From positions 1 to 64,000 of the forward strand of contig NZ_RDRE01000007.1 of NCBI RefSeq assembly GCF_003693265.1: a stretch of DNA of 64,000 bases, read 5' to 3'. Shown here one piece after another: positions 26,866-34,610 of the stretch. The position numbers were made by a program, and so were the translations under genes. The notes beneath the pieces are model-generated. The model was not told the DNA's origin. It saw only the letters and a program-made list of their open reading frames with translations, and searched no databases. Positions within the stretch are counted from its first letter, which is position 1, and each line of letters starts with the position of its first letter. The stretch is from Corynebacterium gottingense. GTDB lineage: Bacteria > Actinomycetota > Actinomycetes > Mycobacteriales > Mycobacteriaceae.

Positions 26866-27918
26866 CTACTTCACCGCGTTCTGGAAGAACGAGACCGCTT
26901 CCTCGCGGTCGTTGGTCACCGACTCGAGGTCGGCCGCCATCAGCGGGATGTCCTTGAGGCTCGGTGCGTCGCCAGGTGTGCCCACCGAATCAATCACCGG
27001 CAGGTAGTTCTGCTCCACCGCCAGCTTCTGCCCCTCCTCAGAGAGCACGAAGTTGATGTAGCGCTGCGCAGCGTCTTGCGCATCGGAGTCCTTGAACACG
27101 GCAATGGGCTCGGTGATAAACGGCGCGCCCTCCTCCGGGTAGGACGTCGCGATCGGGGACCCCGCATCCGCCAGGTCGCGCACCAGGTAGTCCACCACGA
27201 CGCCCACCGGGTGGCCGCCGCCCGCGATCTCCTGCGAGGTCGGGCCGTTGGACTTGGCAATCATCGGCTGGTTCGCGCCCAGCTTGGTGATCCACTCGTC
27301 GCCCAGCGCCTCGTTACCCTTCCACACCGTCGCGTTGTACGCGGCGGCGCCGGACACGGACGGGTCCGGCATGACGATCTTGCCCTGATACTCCGGGTCG
27401 GTGAGCGCCTGCCAGGAGGCGGGCGCGTTGCCCTGGTCGTACACGCCGGTGTTGTAGGCAATCACCGTCGGGATGATGCGGGTACCCACGTACATGTTGT
27501 CGGCGTCCTGCGCCTCCTCGATCACCTTGGAGGTGTCCACGTCCTTCAGCTCAGCCAGGTCGCCCGCCTCCTTGTACGTCTCAAAGGTCGGCGCGTCGGC
27601 GGCCCAGAAGATGTCGGCCTCGATGCTGCCCGCGGTCTTCTCCGCCTCAAGGCGCGCGGTGAGGTCACCGGTGCCAGCGCGGTAGACCTCCACGTTCACG
27701 TCCGGGTTGGCCTTCTCAAAGGCCTGGTTGATCTCGTCCACCTTCTCTTCCGGCTCGGAGGTGTAGACGGTGATCGTGGTCTCGCCGCCATCGGCCGCGG
27801 CCGTGGACCCGTTCTCGGTGGAATCCTCAGCGGAAGGTTCGGAGCAGCCAACCAGCAGCGCCGCCACGGATCCCGTGGCAAACAGGGCGGTCAGGGTGGT
27901 TTTCGCAGTCATGCGCAT
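26866..27918 (-). CDS. Iron(III)-type ABC transporter binding lipoprotein
   Basis: A 350-residue family 1 periplasmic-type binding protein. Signal peptide with lipobox AALLVGC, then an Asp/Glu/Thr-rich linker and the mature domain starting TTITVYTSEPEEKVDEI. FbpA proteins hold Fe(III) with tyrosines near VSGAAAYNATVW and VGVVVDYLVRD, both seen here. ATG 27918 is chosen for GAGGA 9 nt upstream; a second ATG follows two codons later. I see no DtxR-type box upstream, so iron control is not supported by sequence. Confidence 0.85.
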   Translation of the reverse strand: MRMTAKTTLTALFATGSVAALLVGCSEPSAEDSTENGSTAAADGGETTITVYTSEPEEKVDEINQAFEKANPDVNVEVYRAGTGDLTARLEAEKTAGSIEADIFWAADAPTFETYKEAGDLAELKDVDTSKVIEEAQDADNMYVGTRIIPTVIAYNTGVYDQGNAPASWQALTDPEYQGKIVMPDPSVSGAAAYNATVWKGNEALGDEWITKLGANQPMIAKSNGPTSQEIAGGGHPVGVVVDYLVRDLADAGSPIATSYPEEGAPFITEPIAVFKDSDAQDAAQRYINFVLSEEGQKLAVEQNYLPVIDSVGTPGDAPSLKDIPLMAADLESVTNDREEAVSFFQNAVK

Positions 27919-28002
27919 GTCAATCGTTCCTCGCACTCGGCCATTTTTAACGACCAATACCGTAGCAAGGACCCGGGTACTTCGCAGCGCGAACGCACTA
28001 TT

Positions 28003-28015
28003 GCTTCTCGACGCC
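28003..28015 (+). repeat. Copy of dispersed 13-mer GCTTNTCGACGCC (upstream of fbpA-like gene)
   Basis: Exact match with N=C in non-coding DNA between the binding-protein gene and the tRNA-Glu terminator; a C-rich run (ACTCCCCCGCCCC) follows. Confidence 0.65.
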
Positions 28016-28034
28016 ACTCCCCCGCCCCAAACGC

Positions 28035-28075
28035 AAAAAACTGAGGCGGCCAGCAAACTCGCTGACCGCCTCAGT
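28035..28075 (-). terminator. Rho-independent terminator after second tRNA-Glu
   Basis: ACTGAGGCGG-CCAGC pairs with GCTGA-CCGCCTCAGT around a 6-nt loop, with one mismatch. On the minus strand it is followed by TTTTTT (A-run 28035-28040). Confidence 0.9.
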
Positions 28076-28078
28076 ATC

Positions 28079-28155
28079 TTGTACCCCGTACGGGATTTGA
28101 ACCCGTGTTACCGCCGTGAGAGGGCGACGTCCTAGGCCACTAGACGAACGGGGCT
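28079..28155. repeat. 77-bp direct repeat containing tRNA-Glu, right copy
   Basis: Right-hand partner of the repeat at 22805-22881; start-to-start distance 5274 bp. Confidence 0.9.
28082..28154 (-). tRNA. tRNA-Glu (CTC), second copy
   Basis: Identical in all 73 nt to 22808-22880, anticodon CTC. It is 35 nt downstream of tRNA-Gln on the same strand, with its own strong terminator, so the two tRNAs are probably one transcript. Confidence 0.97.
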
Positions 28156-28189
28156 TAAGGACACAGAACAACAATGTGAAGTTCTGTTG

Positions 28190-28261
28190 CTGGCCTACCT
28201 GGACTCGAACCAAGAATGGCGGTACCAGAAACCGCTGTGTTGCCAATTACACCATAGGCCA
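28190..28261 (-). tRNA. tRNA-Gln (CTG)
   Basis: 72 nt; acceptor stem TGGCCTA/TAGGCCA, discriminator G, anticodon stem GCGGT/ACCGC with loop TTCTGGT and anticodon CTG, T loop TTCGAGT. CCA is not encoded. It sits between gltX and tRNA-Glu: a glutamyl-tRNA synthetase gene next to tRNA-Gln and tRNA-Glu, which fits a genus that charges tRNA-Gln by the transamidation route. Confidence 0.96.
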
Positions 28262-28468
28262 TCGCTTTTCAGTGCTTACCGGAGTAAACTCTCTGTGAAG
28301 TTGTTTTCCGTGTTCGCTCTGAACAACGATGATTACTATAACCAGAACGCGCTATACATACCAAATCGCCTGGTCAATGCGCATTTTCGTCGTCTTAAAT
28401 CACGCCGTTGTAAGTGTGCTTTTGCGGGCCCTCTCCTGTCCTGTGCTCAACCCTGCACAACAACGAAA

Positions 28469-28501
28469 CCCGCGTGGCAGGCGGTGGGCCTGGCACGCGG
28501 G
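28469..28501 (-). terminator. Terminator after gltX
   Basis: CCCGCGTGGCAGGC (28469-28482) pairs with GCCTGGCACGCGGG (28488-28501) with one mismatch and a 5-nt loop; on the minus strand TTTCGTTG follows. The rest of 28262-28468 is the tRNA-Gln promoter side and shows no gene. Confidence 0.75.
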
Positions 28502-28521
28502 CGTCGTGAAGCGATGGGCGC

Positions 28522-30012
28522 CTATGCGGCGGTGAACGGGGTGACCTCGCGCGCGGCGCGCAGGCGGGTCAGCGTGGACTCCTTGCCCAGCAGCTCCATG
28601 GACTCGAACAGCGGCGGGGAGACCTGCTCGCCGGAGATGCCCACGCGCAGGGCGCCGAAGGCCTTGCGGGGCTTGAGCTCCAGCTTCTGGATCAGGGCCT
28701 CGTTGAGCGCCTCGTCGATGGCGTCGGTGGCCCACGCGGACTCGTCGATCGCCTCGAGGGCGGCGATGCCCTCGTCGAGCGCCTGGACCGCGTCCTCCTT
28801 GAGGTTCTTCTTCGCGGCCTTCTCGTTCAGCTGCAGCTCGGCGTCCGGGGTGACAAGGAACTTGAGGAGCCCGTAGGCGTCGCCAAGCATCTTGATGCGC
28901 GTCTGCACGAGCTCCGCGGCCAGCGCGAACTTGTCGGCCGGGTAGTCGGCCGGGAAATCGGTGTACTCCGTGAGGTAGGCGCGCAGGCGATCGCGGAAGT
29001 CCTCCGAGTCCAGCTGGCGGATGTGGTCGGCGTTGATGGCCTCGAGCTTCTTCTGGTCAAAGCGCGCGGGGTTGCCCAGCACGTCGTGCACGTCGAAGGC
29101 CTTGACCATCTCGTCGACGGAGAAGATGTCCTGGTCCGCGGACAGCGACCAGCCGAGCAGCGCGAGGTAGTTGATCATGCCCTCGGGGATGATGCCGGCG
29201 TCGCGGTGGTTGAACAGGTTGGACTCCGGGTCGCGCTTGGACAGCTTCTTGTTGCCCTGCCCCATCACGAACGGCAGGTGGCCGAACTCGGGCGTGAACT
29301 CCGCGACGCCGATGCGCTGCAGTGCCGCGTAAAGCGCGATCTGTCGCGGGGTGGAGGACAGCAGGTCCTCGCCGCGCAGCACGTGGGTGATGCCCATCAG
29401 CGCGTCGTCGACCGGGTTGACCAGCGTGTACAGCGGGGCGCCGTTGGAGCGGGCGACCACGAAGTCGGGCTGTGTGTTCGACTTGAACGTGACTTCGCCG
29501 CGGACCAGGTCGTTCCAGGTCCAGTCCTGATCCGGCATGCGCAGGCGCCACACGGGCTTGCGCCCCTCGGCCTCGAACGCGTCGATCTGCTCCTGGGTCA
29601 GGTCGCGGTCAAAGTTGTCGTACCCCAGCTGCGGGTCGCGGCCGGCGGCCTTGTGCCGCTCCTGCACCTCCTCGTTGGTGGAGTACGCGGGGTAGACCTC
29701 GCCGGCCTCGATGAGCTTGTCCAGCACATCTTTGTAAATGTCCATGCGCTGCGACTGGCGGTACGGCTCGTGCGGGCCGCCGACGTTGATGCCCTCGTCC
29801 CAGTTCAGGCCGAGCCACTCGAGCGACTCGATAATGGCCTGGTAGGACTCCTCGGAGTCGCGGGCGGCGTCGGTGTCCTCGATGCGGAAGACAAACGTAC
29901 CGCCGCTGTGCCGCGCCTGCGCCCAGTTGAACAAGGCGGTGCGCACCATACCGACGTGCGGGGTGCCGGTTGGCGATGGGCAGAAACGTACGCGCATTGC
30001 AGAATCAGTCAT
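28522..30012 (-). CDS. gltX: Glutamyl-tRNA synthetase
   Basis: A 496-residue class I aminoacyl-tRNA synthetase. The HIGH-type motif is seen in [20 protein letters not shown], and the KMSKS-type loop in [14 protein letters not shown] 30012 is supported by TACTAT 7 nt upstream (leaderless); longer frames start in the gap to the divergent isochorismate synthase gene. As GatB is also encoded in this window, GltX is probably non-discriminating and charges both tRNA-Glu and tRNA-Gln with glutamate. Confidence 0.96.
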   Translation of the reverse strand: MTDSAMRVRFCPSPTGTPHVGMVRTALFNWAQARHSGGTFVFRIEDTDAARDSEESYQAIIESLEWLGLNWDEGINVGGPHEPYRQSQRMDIYKDVLDKLIEAGEVYPAYSTNEEVQERHKAAGRDPQLGYDNFDRDLTQEQIDAFEAEGRKPVWRLRMPDQDWTWNDLVRGEVTFKSNTQPDFVVARSNGAPLYTLVNPVDDALMGITHVLRGEDLLSSTPRQIALYAALQRIGVAEFTPEFGHLPFVMGQGNKKLSKRDPESNLFNHRDAGIIPEGMINYLALLGWSLSADQDIFSVDEMVKAFDVHDVLGNPARFDQKKLEAINADHIRQLDSEDFRDRLRAYLTEYTDFPADYPADKFALAAELVQTRIKMLGDAYGLLKFLVTPDAELQLNEKAAKKNLKEDAVQALDEGIAALEAIDESAWATDAIDEALNEALIQKLELKPRKAFGALRVGISGEQVSPPLFESMELLGKESTLTRLRAAREVTPFTAA

Positions 30013-30060
30013 GGGGTAAATAGTAGCGCGGACGCAAACAGCGTCAATTAGCAGGCAATT

Positions 30061-30073
30061 GCTTCTCGACGCC
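30061..30073 (+). repeat. Copy of dispersed 13-mer GCTTNTCGACGCC (gltX/isochorismate synthase gap)
   Basis: Exact match with N=C in the 138-nt divergent intergenic region; a C-rich run (CCTCCCCACGCCCCC) follows directly. Confidence 0.65.
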
Positions 30074-30150
30074 CCTCCCCACGCCCCCGACCACGAGCGC
30101 CAAATCCCCAAGAGTTGCCGCACACATTGCGGTTGCTAAAGTCTTCCCTT

Positions 30151-31284
30151 ATGCCGCATACCCCCGCGTCCGATTCCCTCCGCCCCGCGAGCGCACCCGA
30201 CTTCCTGCTCTCACGCCCGGGCGGCTCTGTGCGCACCCAAGGAGCCGCGCGCCGGTTCTCCGACGCGTGGGACGCAATCGACGCGCTCGAAGCGGGCGAC
30301 GTGGACATGCTCGTCGGCGCCCTGCCGTTCGACCAGGACTGCCCCGCCGCGCTCACCGCCCCGGAAAAGATTGTGCGCGAGTCCGGCACGCTCGAGCCCC
30401 ACCCCTACTACCGAGTGGGCCCGGGCGCCCAGCTCAGCGCGTCGGTGACCAGCTTCGACCCCTCGCCGCAGGAGCACCTGCGCCGCATCGAGGCCGCGAT
30501 CGGCACGATCGAATCCTCCAAACTGAACAAGGTGGTCTTGGCGCGCGCCGTCGATATTGCCTTCGACCCGCCGGTTGATCCCCGGCTCGTCGCCGCGCGC
30601 CTGATTGACCTGTCGTACACCCGCGACGGCTTCATTGCGGACCTCACCCCCTCCGGCCGCACCGGCCACTTCTTTGTCGGTTCCTCCCCCGAGGTGCTGG
30701 TGAAGCGGCGCGGTTCGGAGGTGTCCTCGCGCCCGCTGGCCGGCTCTGCCGCGCGCATCCCGCACGACCGCGACGCCGACGAGGCGGCGGCCGCAGCCCT
30801 GTACAACTCGGCGAAGGACCTGGGTGAGCACGCCTACGTGGTTGAACACATCCGCCGCGTACTCGCACCGCTGTGCTCGCGCCTGGACATCCCCGACCGC
30901 CCGGAGTTGGAGAAGACCAGCGAGATGTGGCACCTTGCCACCCCGATCCGCGGCGAAATCAAGGATCCAGCGCCGAGCGCGCTGGACTTGGCGCTGCGCC
31001 TCTACCCCACTCCGGCCGTGTGTGGGACCCCCTCCGACGCGGCGGAGGCGCTGATCACCACCGCGGAGACCGACCGCGGTTTCTACGGCGGTGCGGTCGG
31101 CTACACCGACGCGAGCGGCGACGGTGAGTACATGGTGGCCATCCGCTGCGCCGAGGTCGACGCCGCTGGCGCCACCGCCCGCACCTGGGCCGGCGGCGGG
31201 CTCGTCATCGACTCCGACCCGCAGGCGGAGCTGGACGAGACGAGCGCAAAGCTGCGCACCATCATGCGCGCGCTCGGGCTCTAG
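30151..31284 (+). CDS. Isochorismate synthase (MenF/EntC type)
   Basis: A 377-residue chorismate-binding enzyme that converts chorismate to isochorismate for menaquinone or siderophore synthesis. Motifs are KLNKVVLARAVDI, FFVGSSPEVLVKRRG, RPLAGSAARIPHDRDADE, the HLATPIRGE stretch and the C-terminal GGGLVIDSDPQAELDE with the Mg-binding Glu. ATG 30151 has TAAAGT 8 nt upstream, so a leaderless mRNA is likely. No other menaquinone gene is nearby. Confidence 0.92.
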   Translation: MPHTPASDSLRPASAPDFLLSRPGGSVRTQGAARRFSDAWDAIDALEAGDVDMLVGALPFDQDCPAALTAPEKIVRESGTLEPHPYYRVGPGAQLSASVTSFDPSPQEHLRRIEAAIGTIESSKLNKVVLARAVDIAFDPPVDPRLVAARLIDLSYTRDGFIADLTPSGRTGHFFVGSSPEVLVKRRGSEVSSRPLAGSAARIPHDRDADEAAAAALYNSAKDLGEHAYVVEHIRRVLAPLCSRLDIPDRPELEKTSEMWHLATPIRGEIKDPAPSALDLALRLYPTPAVCGTPSDAAEALITTAETDRGFYGGAVGYTDASGDGEYMVAIRCAEVDAAGATARTWAGGGLVIDSDPQAELDETSAKLRTIMRALGL

Positions 31285-31296
31285 GTCCGCCTGCCG

Positions 31297-32100
31297 CTAC
31301 GCCTTCGCGACCGGGTTGCCCAGCGAGCCGATCCCGGGGATCTCAACCTCGATGAAGTCACCCGGCACCATCTCCGCGGTGCCCGCCGGGGAGCCGGTGG
31401 CCATGACGTCGCCCGGCAGCAGCGTGAACGACTGGGTGACCCACTCGATCATCTCACCGATGCTCATGATCATCTGCTTCGAGTTGGAATCCTGCTTCGT
31501 CTCCGTGGTGCCGTCGTGCGTGAGGTGGGCCTTGATGGGCAGGTCCGTGAAGTCGAACTTGTCCAGGTCCGTCTCAATCCAGGGGCCAAGCGGCGCGAAG
31601 GTGTCGATGCCCTTGGCGCGGGCCCACTGTCCGTCCGCGAACTGGAGGTCGCGCGAGGAGACGTCGTTGATAATGGTCACGCCGCGTACCACTGACTTCC
31701 AGTCCTTCGCTTTGACGTTCTTGCACGGCACGCCGATGACGACGGCGAGCTCACCCTCAAATTCCACGCCGGTGGCAAAGTCCGGGATGCGGATCGGCGC
31801 ACCGGGGCCCACCACGGCTGTCGGCGGCTTGATAAAGATGGTGGGCGGCAGGTGCTCGGCAGATTCCTTAAACACCTCGGCAACGTGGTCCGCGTAGTTG
31901 CGGCCGACCGCCACGATCTTGCTCGGCAGCGTCGGCGCGAGCAGGCGCACGTCTTCCAGCTTGTATTCCTTGCCCGTGTACTCGGGGTCCGTGTAGGGGG
32001 TGCCGGCGATTGCCTTGGCCACCTTCCCCTCGTCATCGATGACCGCGAAGGTCATCCCTTCGGGTGTTGCAATTCGTCCAAAACGCATGCTGACGAGCAT
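31297..32100 (-). CDS. odx: Oxaloacetate decarboxylase, fumarylacetoacetate hydrolase family
   Basis: A 267-residue FAH-fold protein. The metal ligands lie in EFEGELAVVIG, and the lid region and ITIINDVSSRDLQ-like stretch are typical of the family. In C. glutamicum the FAH gene at the same position, beside a DnaQ-like exonuclease (cg1458), encodes the soluble oxaloacetate decarboxylase ODx; the assignment rests on that synteny. TATGTA is 7 nt before ATG 32100; an ATG four codons later (32088) is the alternative that matches the usual family N-terminus MRFGRI. Confidence 0.8.
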   Translation of the reverse strand: MLVSMRFGRIATPEGMTFAVIDDEGKVAKAIAGTPYTDPEYTGKEYKLEDVRLLAPTLPSKIVAVGRNYADHVAEVFKESAEHLPPTIFIKPPTAVVGPGAPIRIPDFATGVEFEGELAVVIGVPCKNVKAKDWKSVVRGVTIINDVSSRDLQFADGQWARAKGIDTFAPLGPWIETDLDKFDFTDLPIKAHLTHDGTTETKQDSNSKQMIMSIGEMIEWVTQSFTLLPGDVMATGSPAGTAEMVPGDFIEVEIPGIGSLGNPVAKA

Positions 32101-32126
32101 ACCGAATTACATAGTGCAGTGATACA

Positions 32127-32696
32127 TCACTCACCAGACAGGGCAAGGTAAAGTTCCGCACACGCCAGCGCGTCCGTCAGCGCGCTGTGGCTTGAGTACC
32201 GCGGCAGATTGTACCGCTGCCGCACCCGCGCCAGCCGCAAATCCTCCCCGCGCGGGTACGTGCCCATCCGCTCCATGTGACGCCGCTCCAGCGCCATCGT
32301 ATCCACCACCTCACTGTCGCGCAGGACCCACTTCGTGCCGGTGACCTGCCCGCCCAGGCGCCCCAGAAACCCGGTCTCCATCTGGGAGAAGTGCGCCAGC
32401 AGCTTTCGCCCGTCGATCGCGCGCGCGAACGCCGCCCACACCTCGGCCGGGTCCTCGCCCAGGCGTGCAACGTCGTCGTCGGTGATGCCGTGCACCGTGG
32501 CGGAATCGCCCACCTGCGCGCCAGCGAGCACGTGGTATTCGGCTCGCGAGAGGTCGATCACCCGCCCGTCAAGCGGCACCCAGCCGACGGCCACCAGTTG
32601 GTCGCGCCCAGGGCGCAGGCCGGTGGTCTCGACGTCGACGGCCAGGAGCGCGGCGTCGACAAGCGTCCTGCGTGATGCTCTCGTGAACCCAAACAT
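32127..32696 (-). CDS. DnaQ-like 3'-5' exonuclease (DEDDh)
   Basis: A 189-residue exonuclease of the polymerase III epsilon type, without polymerase-binding extension. The acidic motif is AVDVETTGL, the second motif lies around LLAHFSQMETGFL, and the final HSALTDALACAELY supplies the His and Asp of DEDDh. ATG 32696 is only 1 nt from the stop of the upstream cAMP/CBS gene, so the two are co-transcribed. It corresponds by position to dnaQ2 of C. glutamicum. Confidence 0.87.
   Translation of the reverse strand: MFGFTRASRRTLVDAALLAVDVETTGLRPGRDQLVAVGWVPLDGRVIDLSRAEYHVLAGAQVGDSATVHGITDDDVARLGEDPAEVWAAFARAIDGRKLLAHFSQMETGFLGRLGGQVTGTKWVLRDSEVVDTMALERRHMERMGTYPRGEDLRLARVRQRYNLPRYSSHSALTDALACAELYLALSGE
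32652..32664 (-). repeat. Copy of dispersed 13-mer GCTTNTCGACGCC (in exonuclease gene)
   Basis: Exact match with N=G on the coding strand, encoding L-V-D-A near the protein N-terminus. Confidence 0.6.
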
Positions 32697-32697
32697 G

Positions 32698-34569
32698 TCA
32701 CACCGCCTGGACCGGGTACTTGCTGGCCAGCGCATTTTGCAGCGACTTGATCACGCGGAAGCTGTCGCGCAGCGCGGCGCGGTCACGCTCGGTGAGCTCG
32801 CGCGGGTCGATGTGGTAGTCGGGCCGCTCGCCCGCGCGCAGCTGCCGCGCCTGGTGACGAAGGACCAGGTCGGAGAGGTAGTCGGAGGCGTCGAGAAGCT
32901 CGCGCGCCCCCTTCTCGGAGAGGGCAGTGCCTATCGACGCCCGCACGCGCTCCCTCGTCGCCACCTCCCCAACCCCCGCGACGATGGCGTACAGGCGCGC
33001 CATCTGGACGACCGCCGCGGTCCCGCCGCGCTTCACGTCCAGGGTGGAGGCGTACTCGCCACCGCGCTCGACGACGAGCCCCCGGAAGAACCCGATCGGC
33101 GGCTCGCGGAACGTGGCCAACGCCGCCAAATGGGTGTGGAGCCGCCGCGAGCCGTGCGCGGACGCAAGTGCGGACTCGCGCACCTCCCGGGCCACCCTCC
33201 GCGCCGCGTCGTCCGAGGCGAACACGGTGCGGAAGTCGAAGAAGACCTGCGCGTGCAGCAAGGCGTCGGGGTCGGGCGCGGTCACCCAGCGGTGGAAGGT
33301 GCGCTCCCACTGTGCCTGCGTCATCCGCCACGCCGCGTTGGACACCATCATCTCGCCCGGGCACAGCGCCTGCCCCGCCTCGCTGAGCCCCTGGCAAACA
33401 AACCTCCCGAGGGCGGCGAAGTACTCGCCGTGCGCCTCCGGGTCGTACGCGTTGCCCAACACCAACGCGTTGTCCTGGTCCGAGGCCGGCCCCATCTCGC
33501 CGCGCGCCTGCGAGCCCACGGCGACGAACGCGAACGGGACCGGCGGCGGGCCGAGCTCCTCGATGGCCAGGACGCACAGACGCCGCGCGATGGCGTCAGT
33601 GATCGAGGTGAGCAGACGCTGCGACTCGGCGGCGGTGGCCCCGCGCTCGAAGAATCGCGCCGACACCTCGGCGGCGCGGCGAAAAGCGCCGTCAAGGCCG
33701 GAGCGGCTACTGCGCTCCACGTCGGCGGCGAGGTAGATCGGGTCCGCCTGGAGCAGGCGCATAATGTCGCTGGAGGTCACCACGCCGACGATCCCGCCCG
33801 TGCCGGTGACCGGCAGGTGGTGCACGCCGAGTTCGCCCATGAGCAACATCGCCTCGAACACGAGGGCGTCCGCGCCGATGGTACGCACCGGCGCAGTCAT
33901 CACCTCGCGCACCGGCCCGCGCGGGTCCTTGCACCGCGCCACGACGCGGGAGCGCAAGTCGCGGTCCGTCAGGATGCCGGGCCGCTGCGTCCCCGTTGCA
34001 TCGGCGACGATCAGACACGTCACGCCCTGCCGGTCCATCTCGGCAGCGGCCTCCGCAATCGAGGTGCCGGGGTGGACGGTGGCAAGCTTGCGGTCGCGGA
34101 GCAGCTGGTCCAGCTCGGTGCGCAGCACCTCCGCGGAGCTCGACCTCCGGACCTCTTCCGCAGCAGCGCGCACACGGCGCGAGGCGGACTGAAAGAATCG
34201 CCCCAGGTCCGGGTAGCTGGCAAGGAGCTCGCTAAACGACGCGCGCGGCAGCAGCAGGAGCAAACTGTCTTCCACCGCAACCATGCCGTACTGCGATTCC
34301 CGCGCGCCGAGCAGCGTGGAGTAGCCAAAATTCTTGCCGGCATCGCGGCGGTCCAGCAGCACGCCGTCCCCGGAGACGATGTCCACCGCGCCGGAGCGGA
34401 TGATGTGGAGTGCGTCGTTGACCTGCCCGGGCGCCACGATCGTCTCGCCCCTACGGACGTACGTCACTGTCATTTGCGCAGGCAGGCCGGCGAGCACTTC
34501 CTCCGGCAGGTGCGAGAACGGCTCGTGCTGGCCGAGGAAACCTGCGACTTCTTCAAGTTCGACGCTCAT
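32698..34569 (-). CDS. cNMP-binding, CBS and DUF294 nucleotidyltransferase-like protein
   Basis: A 623-residue cytoplasmic signalling protein. Order: cyclic-nucleotide-binding domain (about 10-125), two CBS domains (about 155-280, with ILTDRDLRSRVVA and VGVVTSSDIMRLL), a GlnD-like nucleotidyltransferase DUF294 (VAVGSQARGEMGPASDQDNALV, catalytic Gly-Ser and Asp), and a helical DUF294 C-terminal domain. The function is unknown; the layout suggests a small-molecule sensor controlling nucleotidyl transfer. It is 1 nt upstream of the exonuclease gene. Confidence 0.88.
   Translation of the reverse strand: MSVELEEVAGFLGQHEPFSHLPEEVLAGLPAQMTVTYVRRGETIVAPGQVNDALHIIRSGAVDIVSGDGVLLDRRDAGKNFGYSTLLGARESQYGMVAVEDSLLLLLPRASFSELLASYPDLGRFFQSASRRVRAAAEEVRRSSSAEVLRTELDQLLRDRKLATVHPGTSIAEAAAEMDRQGVTCLIVADATGTQRPGILTDRDLRSRVVARCKDPRGPVREVMTAPVRTIGADALVFEAMLLMGELGVHHLPVTGTGGIVGVVTSSDIMRLLQADPIYLAADVERSSRSGLDGAFRRAAEVSARFFERGATAAESQRLLTSITDAIARRLCVLAIEELGPPPVPFAFVAVGSQARGEMGPASDQDNALVLGNAYDPEAHGEYFAALGRFVCQGLSEAGQALCPGEMMVSNAAWRMTQAQWERTFHRWVTAPDPDALLHAQVFFDFRTVFASDDAARRVAREVRESALASAHGSRRLHTHLAALATFREPPIGFFRGLVVERGGEYASTLDVKRGGTAAVVQMARLYAIVAGVGEVATRERVRASIGTALSEKGARELLDASDYLSDLVLRHQARQLRAGERPDYHIDPRELTERDRAALRDSFRVIKSLQNALASKYPVQAV
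32887..32899 (-). repeat. Copy of dispersed 13-mer GCTTNTCGACGCC (in cNMP/CBS gene)
   Basis: Exact match with N=C on the coding strand, encoding L-L-D-A. Only 222 bp separate it from the end of the preceding copy. Confidence 0.6.
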
Positions 34570-34610
34570 GCCCCAACACTAGCGTGGGGCAGCGCACAAT
34601 ATCAGCGGCT

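Noticed and set aside
27919..28034. DtxR or Fur box upstream of the iron-type binding-protein gene
   Set aside because: I looked for a TTAGG..CCTAA-type palindrome and found none; only the dispersed 13-mer is present.
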